From positions 62,001-126,000 of the forward strand of contig NZ_JABJWY010000009.1 of NCBI RefSeq assembly GCF_013167215.1: 64,000 bases of DNA, in the 5' to 3' direction. The notes below the pieces were generated by a model. That model was not told where the DNA came from, did not search any database, and was given only the letters and a program-made list of their open reading frames with translations. The translations under genes were made by a program, and so were the position numbers. Shown one piece after another: positions 45,129 to 54,660 of the stretch (the stretch's first letter is position 1; every line of letters starts with the position of its first letter). This stretch comes from Sphingobacterium prati (GTDB lineage: Bacteria > Bacteroidota > Bacteroidia > Sphingobacteriales > Sphingobacteriaceae).

Positions 45129-47276
45129 CTAGTCGTTTTCACGGATAGCGACTGTGGAACCTTCTTTGAGTTTTAATGTGATCAACCCATCCAATTGTCT
45201 CGTATACCGTCCTTTTCCATGTATTTTAACGGATGGGTTCGCCATATCAAGCTTGAGTTTTAATGATCCTCCATATTGACTTTTAACCTCAACAGCTAAT
45301 GTGGCTCCATTTTGTCGTCGTGCGGAAATCAAATGGCCTCCATCGGCCAAAAAATGACTGAACGAAACATCTTTCCATCTGCCGGGAACTGCCGGGAATA
45401 CACGTAATATCCCATTCCAATATTGTATACAGAGTTCTTGAATGCTTGCCATTGCAGCCAGCGGAGTTTCGATCACAGGGCCGCTTTCGGCATATAAGGT
45501 ATTTGGTTTAATATATTTATTCAACAAAACATCCAATGAAGCTAAAGCAGAATCGCCGCGCCCCATCATCGCATACATGGAAGCAGCACCCGTAAATGAA
45601 TAACCTTGGAGCCATTGCTTTTTGCTCTGCCAATGTGCGATGGACTTTTCGATCAATCCCCTATTCTCAGTCTGATCCCAATTCACATCATAAAAGGGAT
45701 AAATCATCATGAGGTGTGAATAATGACGATGTGATTCATCGTATGGTACATCTTTGGCGATCATAAAACCATTACTATCCTGTGGATATGCAACCAGATG
45801 CAGTAGCACATCCTTCCATGTAGCATGGAGCGAATCCTTTCCTGCCCGTTCATTATCCAGTTCTAAAAGTGTTTTTAAACCCCACCTTAGGATGGACAGG
45901 TCGTAATTGGTATTATAAGCAAATCCCTTGGAATATTCAGGGGAATAGGTTTTTACAGCGATGTAATATTTTCCGGTTTGATCTTTTTCCAGTAAATGCA
46001 AATGATAGTTGACCGCTTCTTTCAAAAGTACAAAGAGACGATCGTACACCTCTTGCGACAACGTTGCCCGATAAAACTGATAGTAGCTATGCAGCAGCCA
46101 TAACAGATTACCAAGTTCCTTCTCGCCATCTGCCGCTTTTTCCAAGCTGACACCTTTCTGCAGAAGTACCGGACTCCATAAATCAGCAGCCGAAGAACGA
46201 CCTACAGCGATACTGTTGTAACGATAAGGCACTGGAACATTCGAGCGTAAGTTTTCCTTATTTCGATCAATCATCTGGATCAAAGAATGCGCAATATCCA
46301 AATGGTTGGCTTTAAATGTCGGCGAATAGGCAAGTTGCATATTCAAATTAAGCCAATAAGCAGGCCAGGGGGTTGGACTTGTCCATGGTCCTTGTAGATC
46401 CATGGCAGGCTTATCCGAGCGTGTAGCACTTGCCAGCTTATACAATTGCATATCGTAGAAAGATTGATAAACCTCATCGGGCAATTCGAGTGTAGATGCA
46501 TTATAGTAGTTGTCCCACCATTGCAGATGCTCCGCCAAAGCCTTGGTTATTTTTCTTTCATCAAACTTTTGGAGATAGTCAAGTGTTTTTTTTGTAAAAT
46601 CCTTTCCAGCCTGACTGTAGCCAACTGTAATCACATAGGTGTCAATATCTTTAGATGAGCGCAGTAGGTAAGCAGTCGTATAACCGCCTCCTGCTGTCAA
46701 CGGCTGCTCAAAGAAATTTATATTATCTTGTCGGCCCTTCACTCCTACTGGATTGGCAAGGTAAGTCTTCGGCATTTGAGTATAGCTAAACTGCATGCGT
46801 GGACTAATCGCGGAATCAGCTACCCAGTTGAGCGTATATTTCCCTTTAAAGTTCTTTTTCAAGACCTCCAATAGAATGACGTCTACATTGGAAAGCGTCG
46901 TGGTCTTTACCTCGATCTGTCCTTGATCAGTCGAGACGGTAGCCAAAGCATAAGCTTCCTTCAAATAAATATCACCTTTGGCTTTTGCTATTGAACTCTC
47001 AAGCTCCAGATTAAAATAACCTAATGACAGGCGGGCCTTCTCGAACAACTTGTCCTCCGAATTCGCACGATGGTCATATACATCCGTTCTGCCGATGTCA
47101 ATACGTACTGACTTATTATCCAATAGGTAAGTCATAGTTCCCAATAAACCATTCCCCGTAAATACCCCTTCATATATGGTATTTCCAAGCGGAACAACCT
47201 TAAATTGTCCAAATCCCTTATGATATAAGATGATCGTATAAATAATAATCAATAATAGTATCCTTGGTCGCGTCAT
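45129..47276 (-). CDS. Glycoside hydrolase, GH95-like (alpha/alpha barrel)
   Basis: A 715-residue exported enzyme with a signal peptide (~1-23). The beta-sandwich N-terminus (E-G-V-F-T-G-N-G-L-L-G, R-I-D-I-G-R-T-D-V-Y-D) and (alpha/alpha) barrel with W-P-A-Y-W-L-N-L-N-M-Q are GH95-like. The C-terminal E-S-G-P-V-I-E-T-P-L-A-A, G-I-L-R-V-F-P-A-V-P and R-R-Q-N-G-A-T block also fits. GH95 members cleave alpha-L-fucose or alpha-L-galactose; the N-x-N-x-Q active-site segment differs from the common W-P-x-N-L-H-M-N, so the sugar may differ. It starts the minus-strand transcript that ends with the second GH88. Confidence 0.75.
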   Translation of the reverse strand: MTRPRILLLIIIYTIILYHKGFGQFKVVPLGNTIYEGVFTGNGLLGTMTYLLDNKSVRIDIGRTDVYDHRANSEDKLFEKARLSLGYFNLELESSIAKAKGDIYLKEAYALATVSTDQGQIEVKTTTLSNVDVILLEVLKKNFKGKYTLNWVADSAISPRMQFSYTQMPKTYLANPVGVKGRQDNINFFEQPLTAGGGYTTAYLLRSSKDIDTYVITVGYSQAGKDFTKKTLDYLQKFDERKITKALAEHLQWWDNYYNASTLELPDEVYQSFYDMQLYKLASATRSDKPAMDLQGPWTSPTPWPAYWLNLNMQLAYSPTFKANHLDIAHSLIQMIDRNKENLRSNVPVPYRYNSIAVGRSSAADLWSPVLLQKGVSLEKAADGEKELGNLLWLLHSYYQFYRATLSQEVYDRLFVLLKEAVNYHLHLLEKDQTGKYYIAVKTYSPEYSKGFAYNTNYDLSILRWGLKTLLELDNERAGKDSLHATWKDVLLHLVAYPQDSNGFMIAKDVPYDESHRHYSHLMMIYPFYDVNWDQTENRGLIEKSIAHWQSKKQWLQGYSFTGAASMYAMMGRGDSALASLDVLLNKYIKPNTLYAESGPVIETPLAAMASIQELCIQYWNGILRVFPAVPGRWKDVSFSHFLADGGHLISARRQNGATLAVEVKSQYGGSLKLKLDMANPSVKIHGKGRYTRQLDGLITLKLKEGSTVAIREND

Positions 47277-47811
47277 ATCGGTTTTCCTCTATCGAAGGCC
47301 CCATAAAGATCTCGGATTCTCTAAGGATAATCAAGCTTGTTTTACGAAAACGATTGAGTGTTTTCGGTTTCATACAATTCTATCTCTATACGGACGAATG
47401 AACAGCAAAACGAACTGAACATCCACGATAGGTATAAAATATAGGCCAATAATAGTTCTGTCCCTTCAAAATCCTCAGATATGCTCCCTACCTGTCCACT
47501 CGTAAAAAAGTAGATCGCGATACGAAAAAGCCTCCAGTTTTGAACGATAACGCTGTATAGCATCCTTATGTAACAATTTTATATCACTGTGATGCGCGAG
47601 AACAATAAAATCAAACATTACATATGAAACAACCGGATTTAGAATTGTTCTTTTATTATTTTTTCATAAAACATAAGCAAACAATACGTAAAATTTTAGT
47701 TATCAGTTTTATATTTATCAGTTTTTTATCTATTTTTAAGTTCAATATCCAATTGTGGTTATTTTTTAACAGCCTAAATGGATCAATTATAAAACAACTA
47801 ATCCAACCAAC
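47277..47811. other. AT-rich divergent intergenic region
   Basis: 535 bases between the GH95-like gene and the divergent Gfo/Idh gene. Two short frames here (about 60-75 codons, one each strand) look like noise: low-complexity residues, no homology, no ribosome site. A CGAAAAC/GTTTTCG inverted repeat lies at 47345-47366. No exact TAnnTTTG box was found, so the promoters of both genes remain unplaced. Confidence 0.5.
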
Positions 47812-49080
47812 ATGAAAGAACAGAATTCATCAAGGCGTGATTTTATTAAAAAATCAGTGGTAGGTGCTGCGGCATTTTCTATTGTACCGCGTTTTGTCCT
47901 TGGAGGCCAGGGCTATCTTGCGCCGAGTGATCATTTAACCAAAGGAGTAATTGGCGTCGGGAATATGGGTAGAGGTCACTTTGGTTATGCCGGAACAAAA
48001 ACAGTTGCCATTTGTGACGTTGACACAAGGCATCTCGCGGCTGCACAAAGAGACTTGGGCGGTGGAATCAAAGAATACCATGATTTCAGAGAACTCATTA
48101 AATCTCCAGAAGTAGATATTGTTCATATCGCTACTCCACCGCATTGGCATGGCCTCATGTCTATTGAAGCTGCCAAAGCTGGAAAAGATATCTGGTGCGA
48201 AAAGCCGATGACACGTACTATAGGCGAAGGTAAGAAAGTGAAAGAAGCTATTGCACAGCATGGAAATATGTTCCGTCTGAACACCTGGTTTCGTTTTAAA
48301 GATGATTTTTATGGAATGAATGTACCTGTTAGCAAAATTAAAAAACTAGTGGATACAGGCATGTTGGGTTGGCCATTGAAAGTGACGATAAGCAAGCATA
48401 CAGGGTTTGACTGGAAATTCTATTGGGTAGGGAAAGAGAACCTTCCTGAGGAACAAGTTCCAGCTGAATTGGACTATGAATTTTGGTTGGGGCCAGCCCC
48501 CTATAAGCCATACAATAAACATCGTACGCACACTACTTTTAGAGGATATTGGGATTACGATGGTGGTGGATTGGGGGATATGGGACAACACTACATGGAT
48601 CCCGTGCAATATTTCCTGGGTAAGGACAATGAAAGCCCAGTAAGCGTTGATGTGGACGCACCACAGCAACACCCCGATGCGGTAGGTACTTGGAGACGTA
48701 TTACCTTTACTTATGCGGATGGTTGTCAAATCATTTTAGATGGTGAAGCCAAAGATGAGAAAGCAGCATATATCGAAGGCCCTAAAGGTAAATTGTACAA
48801 AGGATTTGCTTCTGATATTCCAGATTTGGAAAGGAAACTTGCACAATATCCTGAGCCGACACCACAAATCACCGATTTCTTGGAATCTGTCAGGACACGT
48901 GAAAAGTTTGCTCTAAATGAAATAAATGGACACCGTTCCTGTACTTTGGTGAATATGGGACTGGCAGCGTTGCGCCTTAACCGATCATTAAAATACGATT
49001 CTCAAAACGAGCAGTTTATCGATGATGACGCAGCAAATCGTTTGATTCATCAGCCCATGAGAGGCCCTTGGTCCATCTAA
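47812..49080 (+). CDS. Tat-exported Gfo/Idh/MocA family oxidoreductase
   Basis: A 422-residue NAD(P)-dependent sugar oxidoreductase. The twin-arginine signal is S-R-R-D-F-I-K-K-S (R8-R9), so it is exported folded with its cofactor. The Rossmann motif is G-V-G-N-M-G (~42-47), then I-A-T-P-P-H-W-H and the family's C-E-K-P-M block (K near residue 130). The C-terminal domain has G-G-G-L-G-D-M-G-Q-H-Y. Family members include 3-keto-forming glycoside oxidases and GH109-type enzymes. A DUF1080 (3-keto-disaccharide hydrolase) gene follows, so oxidising a glycoside to a 3-keto form is the best guess. Confidence 0.85.
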   Translation: MKEQNSSRRDFIKKSVVGAAAFSIVPRFVLGGQGYLAPSDHLTKGVIGVGNMGRGHFGYAGTKTVAICDVDTRHLAAAQRDLGGGIKEYHDFRELIKSPEVDIVHIATPPHWHGLMSIEAAKAGKDIWCEKPMTRTIGEGKKVKEAIAQHGNMFRLNTWFRFKDDFYGMNVPVSKIKKLVDTGMLGWPLKVTISKHTGFDWKFYWVGKENLPEEQVPAELDYEFWLGPAPYKPYNKHRTHTTFRGYWDYDGGGLGDMGQHYMDPVQYFLGKDNESPVSVDVDAPQQHPDAVGTWRRITFTYADGCQIILDGEAKDEKAAYIEGPKGKLYKGFASDIPDLERKLAQYPEPTPQITDFLESVRTREKFALNEINGHRSCTLVNMGLAALRLNRSLKYDSQNEQFIDDDAANRLIHQPMRGPWSI

Positions 49081-49369
49081 CAATTATGATCCGATGAAAC
49101 ATCATATGCTTAAGAAAACATCCTAACAAAGATGGACAGAAACAAGTCATGGAGCTTCATACCGATAAAAGATAAATAATCTCAATGAAACCATCATGAT
49201 TTATTCAATTACCTAGCGAAATGAATAAATCTGATAGCTTCATCACAATTGAAACCGCCGAAGGCAGCATGAACCGAGTGAAACGAGCTCATGAATACCA
49301 TTGAGAATAAGTACTTATGAATAATGCCTTAAAGGGAAAATTGACTAATGAATAAACAGATTTAAACGG
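49081..49369 (+). other. Spacer between the Gfo/Idh and DUF1080 genes with a possible small ORF
   Basis: 289 bases with no clear gene. One short frame, ATG 49221 to TGA 49304 (27 codons, MNKSDSFITIETAEGSMNRV...), has balanced composition, but I see no evidence that it is translated. No terminator hairpin was found, so the flanking genes may share a transcript. Confidence 0.3.
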
Positions 49370-52300
49370 ATGAAAAAGATATTTAATTCGCTGGCTGTAC
49401 TGCTTCTTATCTCGAGCGCTTCATACGCCCAGCAGCCCCAAAATAGAACCACAGCTACCAAAATAGCTGATGTGCTAGCCCAACAGCCAGCAGAGGAAAA
49501 AGAGAAATTCCTACTCGCCATGCATGAGCTGGAAGGATTTAGTGCAGACGACGTCGTTGCTTTCCTAAAAGGTCTAAAAGCTCCCGGAAGTAATAATGCA
49601 CCAATTGAATTTGCTGCAAACAGTTATTCCTTTTATGTCAATCAGCCCGGAAAAGAACAGCAAAAAAAAGTATTTGTTGAAGGATTGGCAAAATCCATCG
49701 CCCAACTGAGCGAACCTACAAATCAAGTTTTTGCATTGCGTTTACTTCGCCAATGCGCGGATAATTCGGCAATTCCAGCTGTTGCAAACTGTTTAACAAA
49801 CGATTACCTTGCTGACGCAGCCGCCAGAACGTTAGTATCTATCCGTACCAGCGAGTCTGCTGCAGCGCTGGAAAAAGCCCTGACAGCTTCGACAACCGAA
49901 AAAACAGCGATCGCTATCGTTACTGCCTTAGGTGATTTAAAGGTTAAAACTGCAGAGAATGCAATTTTAAATTTAACGCAAAAATATAATTCAGACCCTT
50001 TCCAACGCACTGCACTTATTGCACTCAGTAAAATAGGCGGCACAGCCTCTGCTTCTTTATTTCAGAATAAATTGAACGATGCGGCGTACAGCTACGACAA
50101 ATTCGATGCGATCGGGCTAGGCATTGACTATGCACAATCGCTGATCGACAATAAGCATGATAAAGATGCGATCAAATTCCTGAACAAATTCTTTCAAGAA
50201 TCACAAAAAGCAAAATCCATCAACGGGCAATTTGCTTCATTGAAGATCCTGGCCGCCATCGATCCAAATAAGCAGAAAAAAAATCTAATGTCTGCTATAA
50301 ACAGTGATAATGGTGCCTATCGTAATCTTGCATTACAATTATTAGGCAAATATGGCAAAGGTACTGATGCGAAGAGCCTTCTCGCTTTAGCGAGCAAGGG
50401 CACACCAGAAGTACAGGAAAGTGTACTTAACTACCTTGCACATAACGGATCTGCAAGTAGTTTAAAAGCAATCCAGGTATTAGTAGGCAAAGCGACATCT
50501 CCAGTCACAAAATTAGCTGGATTAAGTGCGATCAATACGCTTTCGCAAGGCAAAGAAACCAATACCTTAATTCAGGCGTTTGATGCGGATCAAGAATTCA
50601 ATAATTCGGTTAAGGCACTTATCCTTTCTTCCAGGGACGCGAATGTAATCAATGATGTCAATAACGCGCTCGCAACTGTTGATGACAGCAAAAAAATTCA
50701 GTTACTGGATATCTTGAGTAAACGCTCCAATAACGCGTCATCAAAAGCCGTGTTGGCAATTAAAACAACAAATCCTGCTGTTGAGGAAGCGGTAAATAAA
50801 GCGTTGCCCAATGTCGCTCTGGAATCCGATCTCGAAGAACTTTTCAATAGATTGAACCACACTACAGATCCAAAATCTGCTTCATTATTGCAAAAAGCAA
50901 TTGTCAATGTAGTTCAGTCAAGCCCAAATGCCAACGGCTTAACAGGAAAACTGGCTGCAAATATCTCAAGATCCGCTGCACCCAGCGCTGCAAAATACTT
51001 CCCTATTTTTGCCGGGCTCGGAGATAATCAATCGTTAAAGGCTGTCAGCAATTATGTGAACAATAGCAATCCTGAATTAAGAGCAGTAGCCATTACATCA
51101 TTGGCAAACTGGTCATCTGCTAATGCTCTCCCTGAACTGATATCTTTATCAAGAACGGAAAAAGATGAGAAGCTATTCAATACCATTTACAAAGGGTTAA
51201 TCAAATCCATTTCCGCTTCAGCAAATACTGGTGATCAAAAAACACTGTTATTACGTGATGCATTTAGTGTTGCAAAAACGATAGAACAGAAGAAAGCCGC
51301 ACTTGCAGCTTTACAACCAACAGGCACCTACCAAGCTTTTATTTTTGCTGCGGACAAAATGGCCGATCCACAATTAGGTGAAACTGCTGCGAATACCGCC
51401 ATGAATATTTCCATGGATAATAAATATTATGGCAGCAAAGTAAGGGAAGTATTGGAACAGGTCATCGGTAAATTATCCGGCAGTGAAAGTGGTTACCTCA
51501 AAGAAGCTGTTGTACGTTATTTGTCCGAAATGCCAATAAAAGAGGGTTATGTATCGCTTTTCAATGGCAAAGACCTAAGTGGCTGGAAAGGATTGGTCGC
51601 TGATCCGATTAAACGGAGTAAAATGAGTACCAAAACTTTGGCAGCCGAACAAGCGAAAGCAGACGAGATCATGCGTAAGGGCTGGTCAGCGTCAAATGGC
51701 GAGATCGTCTTTAGTGGAAAAGGAGATAATTTGGCTACAATCAAGCAATACGGAGATTTCGAGATGTTAGTAGACTGGAAATTGGAGAACTATGGAGGCA
51801 TAGAGGGTGATGCCGGTATCTATTTAAGAGGCACTCCACAGGTTCAGATCTGGGATATTGCCAATACTCGGGTAGGTGCACAAGTCGGATCAGGCGGATT
51901 GTACAATAATCAAAAAAATGAAAGCAAACCGTTGAAAGTGGCTGACAATGCCACGGGAGAATGGAATACTTTTAAAATAAAAATGCAAGGTGAAAATGTC
52001 TCCGTTTGGTTAAATGGACAATTGGTAACTGATAATATCCCACTTGAAAATTATTGGGACAGAAATCAATCCATTTTCCCGACCGAACAAATTGAACTTC
52101 AGGCGCATGGTTCAGTTGTTTATTATAGAGATCTTTTTATTAAAGAATTTCCAAGGAGACAGGTCTTTAAACTAAGTGAACAAGAGAAAAAAGAAGGCTT
52201 CGATGTCCTATTTGATGGAACAAATCTCGACAAATGGACAGAAAACAAAGCCTATGTAATTAACGATGAGGGTTACATCTGGGTCTATCCCAATGCGAAA

Positions 52301-52771
52301 TTTGGCGGAAACTTATATACAAAAGAAGAGTATGCTGATTTTATCTATCGTTTTGACTTCAAACTCACTCCCGGAGCGAATAACGGTGTAGGCATCCGTG
52401 CGCCATTAGAAGGTGATGCCGCTTATGAAGCAATGGAAATTCAGGTACTCGATGATGGCGCGGATGTGTATAAAGATTTAAAACCTTACCAATACCACGG
52501 TTCTATCTATGGTGTAGTTACGGCTAAAAAAGGCTATTTAAAACCATTGGGTGAGTGGAACTCTGAAGAAATATACGTAAAAGGTAATCGCGTTAAGGTA
52601 ACTTTAAACGGTACTGTCATTGTTGATGCCGATATCGCTGAGGCAAGTAAGAATGGAACACTGGATGGCAAAAAGCATCCCGGTCTAAAACGTGCAAATG
52701 GCCATATTGGTTTCTTAGGACATGGAACTGAAGTATTCTTCAAAGACATTCGTGTAAAAAGGCTTAAATAG
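49370..52771 (+). CDS. HEAT-repeat protein with two C-terminal DUF1080 (3-keto-disaccharide hydrolase) domains
   Basis: A 1133-residue exported protein with a Sec signal (residues 1-20, ending A-S-Y-A). Residues ~25-720 are helical HEAT/armadillo-type repeats (for example A-L-R-L-L-R-Q-C-A, A-L-I-A-L-S-K-I-G-G, A-L-Q-L-L-G-K-Y-G). Two DUF1080 domains follow: ~726-930 (V-S-L-F-N-G-K-D-L-S-G-W) and ~943-1133 (V-L-F-D-G-T-N-L-D-K-W). DUF1080 is named 3-keto-disaccharide hydrolase in Pfam, and most members have a single domain of ~200-250 residues. The two copies are diverged. Its neighbours are the Tat-exported Gfo/Idh oxidoreductase and a ROK regulator, which fits oxidise-then-cleave handling of a disaccharide. 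The domain call is firm; the substrate is not known. Confidence 0.88.
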   Translation: MKKIFNSLAVLLLISSASYAQQPQNRTTATKIADVLAQQPAEEKEKFLLAMHELEGFSADDVVAFLKGLKAPGSNNAPIEFAANSYSFYVNQPGKEQQKKVFVEGLAKSIAQLSEPTNQVFALRLLRQCADNSAIPAVANCLTNDYLADAAARTLVSIRTSESAAALEKALTASTTEKTAIAIVTALGDLKVKTAENAILNLTQKYNSDPFQRTALIALSKIGGTASASLFQNKLNDAAYSYDKFDAIGLGIDYAQSLIDNKHDKDAIKFLNKFFQESQKAKSINGQFASLKILAAIDPNKQKKNLMSAINSDNGAYRNLALQLLGKYGKGTDAKSLLALASKGTPEVQESVLNYLAHNGSASSLKAIQVLVGKATSPVTKLAGLSAINTLSQGKETNTLIQAFDADQEFNNSVKALILSSRDANVINDVNNALATVDDSKKIQLLDILSKRSNNASSKAVLAIKTTNPAVEEAVNKALPNVALESDLEELFNRLNHTTDPKSASLLQKAIVNVVQSSPNANGLTGKLAANISRSAAPSAAKYFPIFAGLGDNQSLKAVSNYVNNSNPELRAVAITSLANWSSANALPELISLSRTEKDEKLFNTIYKGLIKSISASANTGDQKTLLLRDAFSVAKTIEQKKAALAALQPTGTYQAFIFAADKMADPQLGETAANTAMNISMDNKYYGSKVREVLEQVIGKLSGSESGYLKEAVVRYLSEMPIKEGYVSLFNGKDLSGWKGLVADPIKRSKMSTKTLAAEQAKADEIMRKGWSASNGEIVFSGKGDNLATIKQYGDFEMLVDWKLENYGGIEGDAGIYLRGTPQVQIWDIANTRVGAQVGSGGLYNNQKNESKPLKVADNATGEWNTFKIKMQGENVSVWLNGQLVTDNIPLENYWDRNQSIFPTEQIELQAHGSVVYYRDLFIKEFPRRQVFKLSEQEKKEGFDVLFDGTNLDKWTENKAYVINDEGYIWVYPNAKFGGNLYTKEEYADFIYRFDFKLTPGANNGVGIRAPLEGDAAYEAMEIQVLDDGADVYKDLKPYQYHGSIYGVVTAKKGYLKPLGEWNSEEIYVKGNRVKVTLNGTVIVDADIAEASKNGTLDGKKHPGLKRANGHIGFLGHGTEVFFKDIRVKRLK

Positions 52772-52785
52772 TCTTCTGAAGTGCA

Positions 52786-52819
52786 AAAAAAGGGGATAAA
52801 ATGGCTTATCCCCTTTTTT
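52786..52819 (+). terminator. Rho-independent terminator after the HEAT-DUF1080 gene
   Basis: AAAAAAGGGGATAA (52786-52799) and TTATCCCCTTTTTT (52806-52819) form a 14-base perfect stem with a 6-base loop and a T-rich end. It lies 14 bases after the stop codon. Confidence 0.92.
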
Positions 52820-52922
52820 CCAAAAGACCGGCTTGTGTGACAAGTGAGAAAAATAACCGAATGATTCCAAAAACTTTTATTAAATTAAGGAACTAGGACT
52901 CTAATTCAAAATATGATGTTTT

Positions 52923-54173
52923 ATGACTAAAGCCGTAAACCTACTGATTAACAAAAAATTGGATAGCAAGCCTGAGAAGAAAAATCTATTCAACAAACTT
53001 TCTATTATAAAATTAATAGCCGAATTAGGATCTGTATCAGTAAATGACATCGTAAAAAATCTCTCGCTAAGTCTTCCAACAGTCAACAGCCTAATCGCAG
53101 AACTATTGGAGGACAACATCGTACGTCAGTTTGATAAGGGAGAATCTATCGGTGGCCGCAAACCAAATCTCTATCGGCTATGCGATGGACTGTTCCAAGT
53201 ACTATGCGTAGAACTCCAGCGGTTTTCCATTACATTGAGTATCATGGACAACAACCACAATATCGTTGCGGAAACTGTTGAACTGGACAACGAACTATCC
53301 CGCAATGCCGATAATCTGCGTGATATTACTCAAATTATTGATCAGTATCTGCTAGAAAAAGCTGTAGATACTGCGAATCTAACTGGCTTAATTATTAGTA
53401 TGCCGGGGTTAATTAACGCTGATGAAGGAACAAATGAGACATTTTTACACGATGCATCTCAATCTATTACAGCTTACTTCGAAGACAAATACAAAAAACC
53501 GGTATATATACTCAACGATGTAAAAGGGGCTGCATATGCAGAGTTAAAATTTGGTTTAGCTAAAAACACCAAAAATAGCCTAATTATCTTAATGGACTGG
53601 GGAATAGGTCTTGGAATAGTTTCCAATGGTGAAGTTTATCTCGGACGGGATGGCTATTCCGGCGAAGTAGGACATATGCCTTTCATTGATAATGGGGAAT
53701 TGTGTTACTGTGGCAAAAGAGGATGTCTTGAAACCGTCGCTTCCGGAATTGCCTTGGTCAACAATGCAAAACAGGAGATCCAAAAAGGTGAACTGACTAA
53801 ACTTAATGAGTTGCAGAAAGAAGAGTTAGACCACCTAACACCAACTCACGTTATCGAAGCGGCTAATAAAGGTGATCAATTTGCAATAAACCAAATCTCC
53901 AAACTGGGCACAAACTTGGGGAAAGCATTTGCATCGCTGATCCAGCTGCTCAATCCTGAATTGATTGTATTGGGTGGCAAAATTGCAAAAGCTAATGAAT
54001 TAATTACAATCCCTATACAACAAGCAATCAATTCATATACGATGGCGATCTTAAAAGAACATTGCGATATAAAAGTATCAAGTTTGACCCTAGATAGCAA
54101 TACGATCGGTCTGACAAACTATTTTATCACAAAATATCTGTCAGTCGAATTGATCCAGAAATCCAAAATCTAA
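52923..54173 (+). CDS. ROK family transcriptional regulator (NagC/XylR type)
   Basis: A 416-residue repressor-type ROK protein. The N-terminal winged helix-turn-helix (~25-85: V-S-V-N-D-I-V-K-N-L-S-L-S-L-P-T-V-N-S-L-I) precedes the sugar-binding fold. The zinc signature G-H-M-P-F-I-D-N-G-E-L-C-Y-C-G-K-R-G-C-L-E is intact and N-D-V-K-G-A-A is present. The phosphate loop D-x-G-G-T is missing (V-E-L-Q-R-F), so it is a sensor and not a sugar kinase. It is probably the regulator of the Gfo/Idh-DUF1080 genes upstream, released by a sugar ligand. Its end overlaps the convergent CoA-binding gene by 4 bases. Confidence 0.9.
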   Translation: MTKAVNLLINKKLDSKPEKKNLFNKLSIIKLIAELGSVSVNDIVKNLSLSLPTVNSLIAELLEDNIVRQFDKGESIGGRKPNLYRLCDGLFQVLCVELQRFSITLSIMDNNHNIVAETVELDNELSRNADNLRDITQIIDQYLLEKAVDTANLTGLIISMPGLINADEGTNETFLHDASQSITAYFEDKYKKPVYILNDVKGAAYAELKFGLAKNTKNSLIILMDWGIGLGIVSNGEVYLGRDGYSGEVGHMPFIDNGELCYCGKRGCLETVASGIALVNNAKQEIQKGELTKLNELQKEELDHLTPTHVIEAANKGDQFAINQISKLGTNLGKAFASLIQLLNPELIVLGGKIAKANELITIPIQQAINSYTMAILKEHCDIKVSSLTLDSNTIGLTNYFITKYLSVELIQKSKI

Positions 54174-54529
54174 AACTGACCTGTACTCAATAATACAAGA
54201 GTACAGGCTCTTTCAGTTTTAATACCATTTTCCATGGCCAATTGCTCCAATTCAGCATTTTCCGCACCCGGATTAAAAATAATACGCTTTGGTCTTGTAT
54301 CCAAAATATAATTATAATATTCTTTTTGATTCGGCTCGCCGAGATACATCGTTACCGTATCAATATCGCTGTGTATGTCACCCTTCTTTTCGATAGGAAC
54401 ACCCGCTACTTCCCCCCCGCTCAAACCGATGTTAACGATATCATGTCCGTGTTTACGCAACATATTCGCTGCTTTATTTGAATAGCGCGAAGGGTTTGTA
54501 CTAGCTCCTAATATTAATGTCTTTTTCAT
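54170..54529 (-). CDS. CoA-binding domain protein (CoA_binding_2)
   Basis: A 119-residue single Rossmann-like domain. It starts M-K-K-T-L-I-L-G-A-S-T-N-P-S-R-Y-S and has the K-R-I-I-F-N-P-G-A-E-N block, both typical of the CoA_binding_2 family (YccU-like proteins) related to succinyl-CoA synthetase domains. Most members have no known role. It stands alone, converging and overlapping by 4 bases with the ROK regulator. The family is confident; the function is unknown. Confidence 0.9.
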   Translation of the reverse strand: MKKTLILGASTNPSRYSNKAANMLRKHGHDIVNIGLSGGEVAGVPIEKKGDIHSDIDTVTMYLGEPNQKEYYNYILDTRPKRIIFNPGAENAELEQLAMENGIKTERACTLVLLSTGQF

Positions 54530-54660
54530 CCTTATACTTCTTTGTTCAATAATGATTTATCTTTTAAGGACAGGCATATTGTTTTCTTCAATACCGAGTA
54601 CCCAATTATTAACGACTGAAGCAAAATTATCCGCTCGTTTTATTATTGATAAGCATAAAA

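Noticed and set aside
47342..47563. 73-codon minus-strand frame in the GH95/Gfo gap
   Set aside because: No recognisable motif or ribosome site; composition typical of noise.
47624..47815. 63-codon plus-strand frame before the Gfo/Idh gene
   Set aside because: Phenylalanine/isoleucine-rich translation of AT-rich DNA, no ribosome site, and it runs into the start of the real gene.
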